Shown here piece by piece: positions 15,354-23,810 of a stretch of DNA of 37,941 bases. The position numbers and the translations under genes are program-made. The notes below the pieces were generated by a model. The model had not been told where the DNA came from and made no database searches. It was given only the letters and a program-made list of their open reading frames with translations. The stretch covers positions 1 through 37,941 of the forward strand of contig NZ_JACBYI010000055.1 of NCBI RefSeq assembly GCF_019352175.1, given 5' to 3'. The stretch comes from Paenibacillus sp. S150. Its GTDB lineage: Bacteria; Bacillota; Bacilli; Paenibacillales; Paenibacillaceae. Position 1 is the stretch's first letter. Each line of letters opens with the position of its first letter.

Positions 15354-16655
15354 TTACCGCTTCAGCAAGCCCTCAAACGTTTCCTGCGCCTTGCGGCGGA
15401 TTTGTTCCTCGTCCAGCGTGAGGCACTGTCCGTGCTTCACAACCTGCTTGCCGTCCACCCAGACATGCTCAACATCCTTCGCACTTGCCGAATACACGGC
15501 ATGTGACAACAGGTCCGTATGCGGCAGGAAATGCGGCTGGTCGATATCCAGGGCAATGAAATCCGCCTTCATGCCCGGAGCAAGCCGGCCGATTTTTTCC
15601 AGAAAAATCGACTGTGCGCCGTATTCGGTCGCCATCAGCAGCGCTTCCGGCGCCGGAACCGCTGTCGGATCTCCGCTCACGCCTTTGTGGATCAATGCGG
15701 CCAGGCGCATTTCCTCGAACATATCCAGATTATTGTTGCTTGCCGCGCCATCGGTGCCGAGCGACACCTTGACTCCCGCACGCATCAGCTCCGGCACCCG
15801 GGCCACCCCGCTCGCCAGCTTCAGGTTGCTGCCCGGATTATGGGATACCCCCACCTTGCAGCGGGCAAGAATCTCGATTTCTTCATCGTTCAAATGAACG
15901 CCATGCGCCACAAGGGACGGGCGGGTAAACATCCCCAGCTTCTCCAGATGCGCTACAGGGCGCAGGCCGTAATCAGCGGCATTCTGCTCGACTTCCCGCC
16001 GGGTTTCCGACATATGGGTATGCATCGGCAGATCCAGATCATGGGCAGCCTGTACAAACTTCACGAGAAAGTCCGGAGGGCAGGTATACGGGGCATGCGG
16101 CGAAATCATCGCAGTGATTCTTCCATCCGCCTTCCCATGCCAATTCCGGGCAAAAGCAACCGCTTCTGCAAGCTTATGGTTCTGCACATCCTCCGGACAG
16201 AGACCTATAACTCCGCGCATAAGCACGGCACGGATACCGGAAAGCTCCGTAACCTCGGCAACGCGGTCCATATGGTCGTACATATCCAGAAAGGTCGTTG
16301 TGCCGCCCTTAAGCATCTCCAGTACGGACAAGGAGGTTCCCCAGTAAACATCGTCTCCGGTGAATTTTTCTTCCATAGGCCACATTTTTTCCTGCAGCCA
16401 GCTTTGAAGAACCATATCATCCCCAAAGCCCCGCAACAGCGACATCGCTGTATGTCCATGCGTATTGACCAAGCCCGGCAGGAACAGCAGGCGGCTGCCG
16501 TCAACGGTCTGAGTTCCCTCTTCGATGACAGGCTTGTCTTCCCCTATGTAAGTGATGAGATCGTTTTCTACGGCCATATATCCGCTCAGCACAGGCTTCT
16601 CCGCCCCCGGAACCAGAAAGCGTCCATTTACAATTACAGTCTTATTGCTGCTCAT
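15354..16655 (-). CDS. mtaD: 5-methylthioadenosine/S-adenosylhomocysteine deaminase (amidohydrolase)
   Basis: 433 residues from the ATG at 16655, preceded by GGAAAGGACG; upstream in-frame codons lie inside rex and are not protein-like. It has the amidohydrolase metal-site order: NTHGHTAMSLLRG (HxH), HTHMSETRREV, a further His in SLVAHGVHL, and Asp in GTDGAASNN. This series is typical of the TRZ/ATZ group that includes MTA/SAH deaminase, which converts these adenosine thioethers to inosine forms in methionine salvage. Substrate cannot be proven from sequence; other nucleoside or guanine deaminases in the group are alternatives. The start overlaps the end of rex by 14 bases, and tseB follows, so rex-mtaD-tseB is probably one operon. 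Confidence 0.87.
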   Translation of the reverse strand: MSSNKTVIVNGRFLVPGAEKPVLSGYMAVENDLITYIGEDKPVIEEGTQTVDGSRLLFLPGLVNTHGHTAMSLLRGFGDDMVLQSWLQEKMWPMEEKFTGDDVYWGTSLSVLEMLKGGTTTFLDMYDHMDRVAEVTELSGIRAVLMRGVIGLCPEDVQNHKLAEAVAFARNWHGKADGRITAMISPHAPYTCPPDFLVKFVQAAHDLDLPMHTHMSETRREVEQNAADYGLRPVAHLEKLGMFTRPSLVAHGVHLNDEEIEILARCKVGVSHNPGSNLKLASGVARVPELMRAGVKVSLGTDGAASNNNLDMFEEMRLAALIHKGVSGDPTAVPAPEALLMATEYGAQSIFLEKIGRLAPGMKADFIALDIDQPHFLPHTDLLSHAVYSASAKDVEHVWVDGKQVVKHGQCLTLDEEQIRRKAQETFEGLLKR

Positions 16656-17295
16656 CTTCCGCTTCGTCCTTTCCATCATGTAAATAATAAGCCAGACTTT
16701 GCAGGTCGGTGGTAAAATCAGCAGCATGAATCCTAATGTTCGGCGGCGTCTTCAAGATCACCGGTGCAAAATTGAGGATCGCCTCAATACCCGAGTCTAC
16801 GAGAATATCTGCGACTTTCTGGGCTTCGCTGTCCGGTACAGTGATGATGCCGATACGGATGCCCTGTTCACGGATTGTGCTTTCCAGCTCCTCCATGGGC
16901 TGCACAGTCAATGAGTTGATCTTCTGCCCAACCTTGGGCGCGTAGGAATCAAATACAGCGGTAATTTTCATCGTGTCCTTCAAATAGGCATTGTAATTGG
17001 ACAAAGCGTGCCCAAGATTACCGGCACCCACCAGAGCCACATTGAGCTGCTGGTCAAGCTTCAGGATATGGCGGATTTTTTCAATCAGATAGGATACGTC
17101 ATAACCAATGCCTTTTCTGCCGAAGTCGCCAAAATAGGCCAGGTCCTTCCGGATTTGCGCCGGATTAAGATCAAGCCTTTGTCCCAGCTCCTGTGAGGAT
17201 ACGGTGGAGATTTCGCGCTTCTGCAGATCATTCAGGAAGCGCAGGTACACTGGAAGTCTGCGTACGACGGCCTCCGATATTTTATCCGATTTCAT
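16642..17295 (-). CDS. rex: Redox-sensing transcriptional repressor Rex
   Basis: 217 residues. The N-terminal winged helix (~1-80) carries QELGQRLDLNPAQIRKDLAY and then FGDFGRKGIGY. The C-terminal Rossmann domain binds NADH through ALVGAGNLGHALSNY (~87-101) and ends with the domain-swapped helix (TTDLQSLAYYL). Rex releases its operators when the NADH/NAD ratio rises and so controls fermentative and respiratory genes. The acidic tail (DGKDEAEDEQQ) overlaps mtaD. GGGGGAGA precedes the ATG. In this window acetate kinase, hbd and qcr genes are conceivable targets, but no consensus TTGTGAA-N6-TTCACAA operator was seen at them. Confidence 0.95.
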   Translation of the reverse strand: MKSDKISEAVVRRLPVYLRFLNDLQKREISTVSSQELGQRLDLNPAQIRKDLAYFGDFGRKGIGYDVSYLIEKIRHILKLDQQLNVALVGAGNLGHALSNYNAYLKDTMKITAVFDSYAPKVGQKINSLTVQPMEELESTIREQGIRIGIITVPDSEAQKVADILVDSGIEAILNFAPVILKTPPNIRIHAADFTTDLQSLAYYLHDGKDEAEDEQQ

Positions 17296-17323
17296 ATTAT
17301 CTCCCCCTAAATTTTGTTGGAAT

Positions 17324-17362
17324 AAAGCTGGTTGAACCAGCTTCGTACAAAATAGCTTCGTA
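17324..17362. promoter_or_regulatory. Palindrome and 9-bp direct repeats upstream of rex
   Basis: AAGCTGGTT-G-AACCAGCTT (17324-17342) is a perfect 9-bp-arm palindrome. Immediately beside it AGCTTCGTA occurs twice, 15 bases apart (17339 and 17354). On the minus strand a TATAAT lies further upstream (about 17384), so these sequences would be in the rex leader. They could form a hairpin, end dinG transcription (weak T-run) or be operators. Confidence 0.5.
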
Positions 17363-17395
17363 AGCGTATATATTTAAAATTAATTATAGCCGATT

Positions 17396-20257
17396 TTAGG
17401 ATACGCCGCCTTCTTCAAGCCATTCCGCAATCCGTGGAACCATCTGATCAGTCAGCATATGCTCCATCTTGGGTCCCGGAAGCGAGTATAGGAAGTATTT
17501 TCCATAATAAGATTCGATAACCCTGGTATCATATACAATTACAATACCCCGGTCCTGTGCAGTCCGTACCAGACGGCCGAAACCCTGTTTGAAGCGGATA
17601 ACGGCCTGGGGAACCGACAGCTTCATAAACGGATTTTTTTTCTGCGCCTGCAGCAGCTCCGCCTTGGCTTCCGCAAGCGGATGGTTCGGCGGCTGGAAGG
17701 GAAGCCGGACGATGGCCAGACAGGTCAGCGCTTCGCCGGGAATGTCCACTCCCTCCCAGAAGCTGCTTGTCCCGAGCAGCACGGAAGCGGCGCTGTCCTG
17801 GAAACGCCGGATCAGCTTGCTGCGGCTGCCGCCCTCCACTCCCTGGCCCAGTACGGTGATATCCTGCGGGACAAGCGCCTCCTTCAGGGGATCATATACC
17901 TGGCGAAGCATTTTGTAGGAAGTGAACAGCACCAGCATCCGGCCCCTGGTCGCCGCGGCGGCCTCTGCCAGCGAATGCACCAGCATATCGACAAAGCGGG
18001 CATCGCCCACACTGCCTTTGACGCTTGGGAAATCGCGCGGAATGACCAGCAGCGCCTGTTCACGGTACTTGAACGGCGAAGGGAGCAGTGCGGTCATCAG
18101 GCGTCCCTGCTCTGCAAACCCACCCAGCCCCAGATTGTCGATCATGAATTGAAAGGACTTATCCACGGACAGTGTTGCCGAGGTAAGGATTATGCTTTTC
18201 TTTTTATCGAAGAACAGCTCCTTCAGCTGGGCACTGACATCAACCGGGACAGCATAAAGCTGCAGCGACTTGCCGCGGTAATTGCCGTTTCCTTCCATCC
18301 AATAGACAATATTCTCGTCATTCAGGTTCATGAAGAAACGCACCTGTTCACGGATGGAGGCCAAATCCTTGAAAAGCCCGCCGATATCTGTCACCAGACT
18401 GTCCGAGGACGACTGGCTTTCCGATTCCCGCATCTCGCTAAGCATCTTGTCACCCTTGCGGATTATATCGCTCAGGCTCAGATTCAGCGTGTTCTCAAGC
18501 GCTGCCAGTTCTTCCCAGTCCCTGGGCTTGCTGCCCGGCAGAAGGCGCGCAACCAGTTGCCCCGCTTCCCCCGCTGCAGCATCGCTGCGCTCCGGCAGCA
18601 GGGCGAACAGCCTGTCGCTGAGTGTGTCCCACGCTTCCTTAACCGTCAGCAGATCCGGATAGATCCTGTCGATCACGCCGCTCCATTCCGCCGCCTGCTC
18701 GCTGCCGGACGACTGCAGCGTCTGGCGCAGTGCCGGCAGCTGACCGCTCCGGCTGTCCTTATACAGACGCGTAAGCGTATGGGCAACAGTGAAATATTTC
18801 ATCTGCATGCCCAGATGCTTGCCGGCAATGTCCTCCAGATGATGGGCCTCGTCGATCACAAGGTGCTCGTAAGCCGGAAGGAGCTGATGGCCGGCCTTGA
18901 CGTCCGCAAACAGCTTGGAGTGATTGGTCACGACGACATCCGCAATCCCGGCCTCATGCTTGGCACGGTGATAATAGCATTTGCGGAACCACGGGCAGGA
19001 ACGCCCGAGGCAGGAATCCGTGTCACTGGCCACTGTCTCCCAGAAATCGCCGGCGCGTCCGTTCAGATTCAGCTCCTCATCGTCTCCCGACTCCGTCTGG
19101 GTCAGCCATACAAGCATTTGCGCCGCAGTAAGCGCCTCTTCTCTGGGACTCGCAAAATCCTTTTTGTTTATTTTATGTTCAAATTTGCGCAGACACAAAT
19201 AGTGTCCCCTGCCCTTGAAGATTGCAGCCTTAAACGGGAACGGCACGACACTCGTCAATAAAGGGATGTCGCGCTCACGCAGCTGGTCCTGAAGGTTGAT
19301 GGTGTGTGTGCTTACCATGACCTTTTGGTCAGAACGCACGCTGTGATAGATGGCCGGAAGCAGATAGCCCAGCGACTTGCCGGTACCTGTCCCCGCCTCA
19401 ATCAGCAGATGCTTGTCACCCTCAAGCGCTGTCATTACCTCATGAATCATCATCTCTTGGGCTTCACGGCTTTCGTATTGGGGCAGGCTCTCCCTGAGCC
19501 GCTTGGTTACCTCTTCCATATATTCCTCAAAAGTAATATTCTGCAATGGATTTCCGGTTCCTTCCCCGCGGGGAGGGGCCAGCTCCGTCCAGTCTCCCGC
19601 GGCCAGCGCAAGCTGACGGTAAAAGGTAAGCTCGCCTTCCGGCTGGAAGGTCTCCATTTCCCTCTCCCGCAGCAGCCCGTCGAAATACCAGGCCAAATCG
19701 CTGTCCTCATCGGCAAACAGCTCATTCAGCCGCTGGATGGTCAGCAGAGGCAGGCTGTACAGCTCATCCAGACATTTCAGCAGCACCAGTGCGGTTGCCA
19801 GCGCATCGCTGTCCGCCCGGTGCGGACGCTCATGCGTAAGGCCGAAATGGGAGCTTACCGTCCCCAGCTGGTAGGTGGTCAGTGACGGAAAGCATATTTT
19901 GAGAAAATCAATGGTATCCAGAATCCGTCCCTGAAACGGCAAATAACCGCACCGGTCCAGCGCATTCTGCAGGAAATGAAAGTCAAATGCCACATTATGC
20001 CCAACCAGCACTACATCGTCGAGCAGCGGAACAAGCTCCATCATCATCTCATCCAGCTCCGGCGCATCCTGCACATCACTGTCTGCAATTCCGGTTAACC
20101 CCGTAATAAATGGGGGAATCGGCGTTCCGGGCTTGACGAAGGAGCCATACACCCGGGAAATGGACCGGTCTTCTTCTATTATGGCAAGGCCCACCTGGAT
20201 AATCTCACCCACGGATTGGGTCCCTGTAGTTTCAAAATCAAGCACGGCAAATTTCAT
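17396..20257 (-). CDS. dinG: DinG-family helicase with N-terminal DEDDh exonuclease domain
   Basis: 953 residues. Residues ~1-170 form a PolC/epsilon-like 3'-5' exonuclease with AVLDFETTGTQ, HNVAFDFHFL and HRADSDALA. Residues ~240-940 form an XPD/DinG superfamily 2 helicase with Walker A EAGTGTGKS (287-295), four cysteines at 355, 416, 421 and 427 spaced as in iron-sulfur helicases of this group, DEAH at 469-472, and motif VI QGFGRLVRTAQDRG near the end. It probably acts in recombination, repair or removal of replication blocks. Its start follows AAAGGGAAT by 13 bases, slightly long. It is separated from the TPR gene by a terminator, so it likely has its own promoter. The gene lies downstream of panD, as in B. 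subtilis. Confidence 0.94.
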   Translation of the reverse strand: MKFAVLDFETTGTQSVGEIIQVGLAIIEEDRSISRVYGSFVKPGTPIPPFITGLTGIADSDVQDAPELDEMMMELVPLLDDVVLVGHNVAFDFHFLQNALDRCGYLPFQGRILDTIDFLKICFPSLTTYQLGTVSSHFGLTHERPHRADSDALATALVLLKCLDELYSLPLLTIQRLNELFADEDSDLAWYFDGLLREREMETFQPEGELTFYRQLALAAGDWTELAPPRGEGTGNPLQNITFEEYMEEVTKRLRESLPQYESREAQEMMIHEVMTALEGDKHLLIEAGTGTGKSLGYLLPAIYHSVRSDQKVMVSTHTINLQDQLRERDIPLLTSVVPFPFKAAIFKGRGHYLCLRKFEHKINKKDFASPREEALTAAQMLVWLTQTESGDDEELNLNGRAGDFWETVASDTDSCLGRSCPWFRKCYYHRAKHEAGIADVVVTNHSKLFADVKAGHQLLPAYEHLVIDEAHHLEDIAGKHLGMQMKYFTVAHTLTRLYKDSRSGQLPALRQTLQSSGSEQAAEWSGVIDRIYPDLLTVKEAWDTLSDRLFALLPERSDAAAGEAGQLVARLLPGSKPRDWEELAALENTLNLSLSDIIRKGDKMLSEMRESESQSSSDSLVTDIGGLFKDLASIREQVRFFMNLNDENIVYWMEGNGNYRGKSLQLYAVPVDVSAQLKELFFDKKKSIILTSATLSVDKSFQFMIDNLGLGGFAEQGRLMTALLPSPFKYREQALLVIPRDFPSVKGSVGDARFVDMLVHSLAEAAAATRGRMLVLFTSYKMLRQVYDPLKEALVPQDITVLGQGVEGGSRSKLIRRFQDSAASVLLGTSSFWEGVDIPGEALTCLAIVRLPFQPPNHPLAEAKAELLQAQKKNPFMKLSVPQAVIRFKQGFGRLVRTAQDRGIVIVYDTRVIESYYGKYFLYSLPGPKMEHMLTDQMVPRIAEWLEEGGVS

Positions 20258-20312
20258 TATAAGTTCTATTCCCTTTCACATGAGACTCCTTATCAGCATA
20301 ACAGAAGTTATG

Positions 20313-20352
20313 AAAAAAGGCGATGCATCCCCCGGCAAGCAGGTTGCATCGC
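20313..20352 (-). terminator. Terminator at the end of the panBCD-TPR unit
   Basis: On the minus strand GCGATGCAACC pairs with GGATGCATCGC around a GC-rich loop, followed by CTTTTTTC. It lies between the TPR gene and dinG. Confidence 0.85.
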
Positions 20353-20371
20353 TAAAATGGCTGAATAATGA

Positions 20372-21016
20372 TTATAAAAGCGAAACCAGCTGATGTCCAA
20401 ATTGCAGCTGCCCCCCGCGCCTGCGGCAGACCTCCAAGTTGATGCTTGGTTCCGGAAGCATGGGATCATGCTGCAGGGAAAGGCCAAAGAGCTCCCGGGC
20501 TTCAACAAAGCGCTCCTGAGAGGCCCTGATGCAGCCCAGCGCGTTATAAATCATGGCCTTCAGCTTCCTTTCCCGGACCAGGGCAAGCATGTGATGCAGA
20601 TGGCTCCAGGCGGTTTCGCCGTCCCCTTCCTGCAGATAAGCCATGGCAAGATACAAACGGGCTGCCAGACTGTCGGGATAACGGGTGATGACTTCCTTGA
20701 ACTGGTCAATGCATTTGCGGTACATCAGCAGCTTGTAGTAGCCTTGTCCGCGGACAAAGGAATCCATGGCCAGCTCCGGAGCTTCTGCCGTCTGTGCTCC
20801 TTCTTCATCCGAATGAGGTGAAAAATCCGCGTTTTGGCGAAAATCGCTCAGCTTCTCGGCAAAGGCCAGCCATTCATCCATCACTTCATCGCTCAGCCGG
20901 TGCAGCATGTTGTACTTGCATAAAAGATCATCCCGGCGGGCACCCTCCGCAGTAGGGAAGTCGGCGGCAATTTCCTGAAGCAACTTGTTCATCTCAGCAA
21001 ATAAATGTTGAAACAC
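20372..21016 (-). CDS. TPR-repeat protein in the pan-dinG region
   Basis: 214 residues from a GTG at 21016, seven bases after AAGGGTGGG; the frame is open further upstream without a ribosome site. The N-terminal half is helical and acidic (FQHLFAEMNKLLQEIAADFP, DDLLCKYNMLHRLSDEVMDE). The C-terminal half has tetratricopeptide-like repeats: YKLLMYRKCIDQFKEVITRY, SLAARLYLAMAYLQEGD, KAMIYNALGCIRASQERF and HDPMLPEPSINLEVC. No signal peptide or TM segment, so it is cytoplasmic. Such proteins are protein-protein adaptors, but the partner is unknown. The B. subtilis locus lacks it at this place. Confidence 0.8.
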   Translation of the reverse strand: MFQHLFAEMNKLLQEIAADFPTAEGARRDDLLCKYNMLHRLSDEVMDEWLAFAEKLSDFRQNADFSPHSDEEGAQTAEAPELAMDSFVRGQGYYKLLMYRKCIDQFKEVITRYPDSLAARLYLAMAYLQEGDGETAWSHLHHMLALVRERKLKAMIYNALGCIRASQERFVEARELFGLSLQHDPMLPEPSINLEVCRRRGGQLQFGHQLVSLL

Positions 21017-21123
21017 GGAACATCCCACCCTTACTGAAAATGAAATCAGCTTAAGCCTGCCTGCCTTCATTTTTCACAAGTAAGGGTCTCTTCATCCCTG
21101 CCATTCATTGCATGGCTTAAGCT

Positions 21124-21507
21124 TCAGGCAATTGTGGCATGGAGTTCATGATCCGCCAGCTTGACCGGCTTATTGTCCGCATTCACGAACACCACCGTCG
21201 GCTTATGGGCCGCCAGCTCTTCATTGGACAGCATGGCGTAGGAAATGATGATTACCGTGTCTCCGGGCTGCACGAGGCGGGCTGCCGCTCCGTTCAGACA
21301 GATAACGCCGCTGCCGCGCGGGCCGGGAATAACATAGGTTTCCAGCCGGGAACCGTTATTGTTGTCCACAATCTGCACTTTTTCATTCTCCAGCAGGTCG
21401 GCCGCTTCCATCAGATCCTCATCAATGGTAATGCTCCCCACATAATTCAGATTGGCTTCGGTTACGGTGGCACGGTGAATTTTGGATTTCATCATATGTC
21501 TAAACAA
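21124..21507 (-). CDS. panD: Aspartate 1-decarboxylase
   Basis: Makes beta-alanine from aspartate for pantothenate synthesis. It is a pyruvoyl enzyme made by self-cleavage. Starting at TTG 21507 (AAGGAGGTG seven bases upstream) gives 127 residues and places the processing site at Gly24-Ser25 (NLNYVGSITIDE), exactly as in the family. An ATG five residues later lacks a suitable ribosome site. Other family marks: KIHRATVTEANLNYVGS and GDTVIIISYA. The start overlaps panC by eight bases. Last enzyme gene of panBCD. Confidence 0.97.
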   Translation of the reverse strand: MFRHMMKSKIHRATVTEANLNYVGSITIDEDLMEAADLLENEKVQIVDNNNGSRLETYVIPGPRGSGVICLNGAAARLVQPGDTVIIISYAMLSNEELAAHKPTVVFVNADNKPVKLADHELHATIA

Positions 21508-22390
21508 GGGCGTGCACCTCCTTGGGAATAAATACATTGTTGTCGATCAGGCGGGTTCTGCCGAACTTCACGGCAAGTGCCATAATAACCTCTCCCTCTG
21601 CCCCGCTGAGCAGCGATCCGCCGTCCAAGGCTCCGAGGCCCGGGAAGGATAAAATTTCCACATAATCGATTACTGCGAGCGGCGAGGAAGAAATAACGGA
21701 TATCAGCAGCCCCCGCGCCTGATCTACTGTCTGGACAGCTCCGGCTTCAATTGCCTTGCGGGCCTCGCGCAGCGCGCGGGACAGGACCAGGGCCTGGGTG
21801 CGCTCTTCACTGCCGAGGTAGACATTGCGCGAGCTTAACGCCAGTCCGTCGGCTTCCCGGACAATCGGGCAGGCGATTATTTCCACATTCATATTGAGAT
21901 CCGACACCATCCGCCGCAGAACGGCTACCTGCTGGGCATCCTTAAGTCCAAAGAACGCATAATCCGGCTGTACCATGTTGAACAGCTTGCTTACGACCGT
22001 GGTTACACCGTCAAAATGGCCCGGGCGGGAAGCTCCGCACAGCTGAGCAGTAAGCGAGTCCACTGTAATCCTGGTGCGGATGGGCTGCGGATACATCTCT
22101 TCAACGGCAGGAATAAAAACGATATCGGCTCCCTCACGCTCCGCCAGCTCCAGATCGCGCCGCTCGTCGCGCGGATAGGAAGAGAAGTCCTCGCTGGGGC
22201 CAAACTGCAGCGGATTGACAAAAATACTCATTACGACCGTGCGGCTCATTTCTCCCGCCTTGCGGATCAGGCTGGCATGTCCTTCATGGAGATAACCCAT
22301 CGTCGGCACAAAGCCGATCGGCGTGTGTCCCCCCATCCGCATATAATCCAGCGCTTCCCGCAATTGCTCTACCGTTCTGACTACTCTCAT
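21500..22390 (-). CDS. panC: Pantothenate synthetase
   Basis: Joins pantoate and beta-alanine using ATP through a pantoyl-adenylate. 296 residues from the ATG at 22390, preceded by AAGGAGAGG. The HIGH-like motif is in GFVPTMGYLHEGHASLIRKA, the pantoate-binding region in NPLQFGPSEDFSSYPR, and the KMSKS-like loop near LSSRNVYL. It is one base downstream of panB and overlaps panD, a tight operon. The upstream open frame (residues of an alternative longer form) is inside panB and can be ignored. Confidence 0.97.
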   Translation of the reverse strand: MRVVRTVEQLREALDYMRMGGHTPIGFVPTMGYLHEGHASLIRKAGEMSRTVVMSIFVNPLQFGPSEDFSSYPRDERRDLELAEREGADIVFIPAVEEMYPQPIRTRITVDSLTAQLCGASRPGHFDGVTTVVSKLFNMVQPDYAFFGLKDAQQVAVLRRMVSDLNMNVEIIACPIVREADGLALSSRNVYLGSEERTQALVLSRALREARKAIEAGAVQTVDQARGLLISVISSSPLAVIDYVEILSFPGLGALDGGSLLSGAEGEVIMALAVKFGRTRLIDNNVFIPKEVHALV

Positions 22391-22391
22391 C

Positions 22392-23258
22392 TTATTCCTC
22401 TCCTTTTCCGGCCGCGCCGTACAAAGATTCCAGCACATGCTCTTCTGCGTTAAAGACATGGTGTTCCGCCGGGAAGGAGCGGTCCTTCACTTCCTGGACA
22501 TAGCTGCTGATTCCTTCACGGATTAGGCTGCCCACATCGGCGTAAGTTTTGACAAACCGTTTGTTCCGGTAAGGTGAGGCGTAGCGCAGCAAATCATGGA
22601 AAACCAGCACCTGGCCGTCACAGAAACGGCCTGCGCCAATCCCGATCGTCGGAATGCTGACGGCCCTGGAGATGGCAGCAGCCACCTCTTCGGTCACCAG
22701 CTCCAGCACAATCCCGAACACTCCGGCAGCTTCAAGCGCCTTCGCTTCATCCATCAGCCGCCGGGCATCTGCGGCATCCTTGCCCTGAATGCGGTAGCCG
22801 CCGATCATATTCACCGACTGCGGGGTAAGCCCGATATGGCCCAGCACAGGAACTCCGGCAGACACCACAGCAGATACGGCGCCGCAAATATCCAGTCCGC
22901 CCTCCATTTTGACGGCATGCGCCCGGCCTTCCTGCATCAGTCTGCGCACACTGCGCAATGTTTCGTCGGCGCTGCCGTGGTAGGTCATAAACGGCATGTC
23001 GGCCACAATAAAGGTGTTCTGCGCTCCCCGGGTAACGGAGCGGGTGTGATATACCATATCTTCAATTGTTACCGGCAAGGTGGTGTCATAGCCAAGCACC
23101 ACATTCCCCAGTGAATCACCTACCAGAATGATGTCAATGCCCGCTTCCTCAGCCAGCAAGGCCGAAGGATAATCATAAGCGGTCAGCATGCTCAGCGGCA
23201 CGCCGTCCGCTTTCATTTTTTTCATTTTGACAATATTTAGCGCATGTTTGTCAGCCAT
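22392..23258 (-). CDS. panB: 3-methyl-2-oxobutanoate hydroxymethyltransferase
   Basis: Transfers a one-carbon unit from methylenetetrahydrofolate to alpha-ketoisovalerate, making ketopantoate. 288 residues of TIM-barrel type with LTAYDYPSALLAEEAGIDII, VGDSLGNVVLGYDTTLPVT (metal site Asp), VKMEGG, GHIGLTPQSVN and GIGAGRFCDGQVLV. AAGGGGAATGGGAG precedes the ATG. First gene of panBCD. It is preceded by a leader with pan-motif hairpins and an attenuator terminator, so expression is probably set by transcription attenuation. ketopantoate reductase (panE) is not in the window. Confidence 0.97.
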   Translation of the reverse strand: MADKHALNIVKMKKMKADGVPLSMLTAYDYPSALLAEEAGIDIILVGDSLGNVVLGYDTTLPVTIEDMVYHTRSVTRGAQNTFIVADMPFMTYHGSADETLRSVRRLMQEGRAHAVKMEGGLDICGAVSAVVSAGVPVLGHIGLTPQSVNMIGGYRIQGKDAADARRLMDEAKALEAAGVFGIVLELVTEEVAAAISRAVSIPTIGIGAGRFCDGQVLVFHDLLRYASPYRNKRFVKTYADVGSLIREGISSYVQEVKDRSFPAEHHVFNAEEHVLESLYGAAGKGEE

Positions 23259-23306
23259 AGGCTCCCATTCCCCTTTTCGCAGTTAATTACGCGTAAACGC
23301 GCAAAC

Positions 23307-23340
23307 AAAAAAACCTTTTAGCATGGTCCGCTAAAAAGGT
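23307..23340 (-). terminator. Attenuator terminator in the panB leader
   Basis: On the minus strand ACCTTTTTAGC pairs with GCTAAAAGGT around GGACCAT, followed by TTTTTT. It lies between the leader hairpins and panB, in the position of a regulated terminator. Confidence 0.88.
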
Positions 23341-23375
23341 CCGAAGGGCAAAAAAGAGTCACTCGCGATCGTCCC

Positions 23376-23509
23376 TTCTGTCTCGGTCCTTACGGCTCAG
23401 AGCAGAATCCAACGTAACCGTGAAATCAGTTATGAAGGTGAATAAAGCAGCAAACTTCTGAATATAAAAGGTTTCTCCGGAGTACAGCTCGACTTCTCGA
23501 TGCCGTCTC
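23376..23509 (-). promoter_or_regulatory. pan motif RNA, probably two tandem hairpins
   Basis: The proximal hairpin (23480-23509) has outer pairs GAG/CTC, then ACGGC/GCTGT, then TCGA/TCGA closing a GAAG loop. One unpaired A lies on each strand (between ACGGC and TCGA on the 5' side, and before CTC on the 3' side). That is the hallmark of the pan motif, a stem with two bulged adenosines found before panB operons in Firmicutes. A second hairpin (23376-23407) has TTCTG/CAGAA, then CTC/GAG, a GTAA loop and a bulged A on the 3' side, so it looks like a weaker second copy. A known alternative would be another class of attenuator, but the gene context fits. The ligand of the pan motif is not established to my knowledge. 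Confidence 0.72.
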
Positions 23510-23516
23510 TGCCCTT

Positions 23517-23544
23517 ATTATAACAAAATCTGCAGGCAAGTAAA
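23517..23544 (-). promoter_or_regulatory. Promoter of panBCD
   Basis: On the minus strand TTTACT (23539-23544) and TATAAT (23517-23522) are 16 bases apart. Transcription would start around 23510, just before the first pan hairpin. Confidence 0.7.
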
Positions 23545-23547
23545 CCA

Positions 23548-23645
23548 ATAAGCAGAAACGGCTGCGCCGTCCTTGTAAAGGACGGGGTGTTTCAGCGGGA
23601 AATAGAAGGATAATTTAGTGTGCAAAGCATATAAATTCTTAAAGA
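23548..23645. repeat. Repeat A (subtype 1) with an unoccupied B site
   Basis: Starts AGCAGAAACGGCTGCGCCGT and has hairpins ACGGC/GCCGT and CCGTCCTT/AAGGACGG, then TTCAGCGGGAAATAGAAGGA. It ends GCATATAAATTCTTA. At 24812-24977 the same CATATAAA block is interrupted by element B, whose right flank resumes with ATAAA. The present copy therefore shows the empty form of the site. Confidence 0.75.
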
Positions 23646-23646
23646 A

Positions 23647-23712
23647 CAAAACGGCGATGCCGTCCTTCATTGGACAGCGAGCTGTTTGCATTTCAGTTGT
23701 AAGGCTGGCTGC
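23647..23712. repeat. Repeat A (subtype 2), copy 2
   Basis: AAACGGCGATGCCGTCCTT followed by GAGCTGTTTGCATTTCAG and TGTAAGGCTGGCTGC. Same block order as 14036-14104. Confidence 0.78.
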
Positions 23713-23810
23713 GGTTCCCTGGCTCTCCGGTTCCCCCGGCCGGCTGAAGCTCTTCCTCCCCGATCCCTCCAGACCTTCCTGCTCAGACCCGGCGGCCTAG
23801 GCCCAAGTGG

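Noticed and set aside
15519..16715. 398-residue plus-strand open frame
   Set aside because: Antisense shadow of mtaD, which has all amidohydrolase metal-site motifs.
17681..19261. 526-residue plus-strand open frame
   Set aside because: Lies antisense inside dinG, whose motifs are complete; no ribosome site or domain seen on the plus strand.
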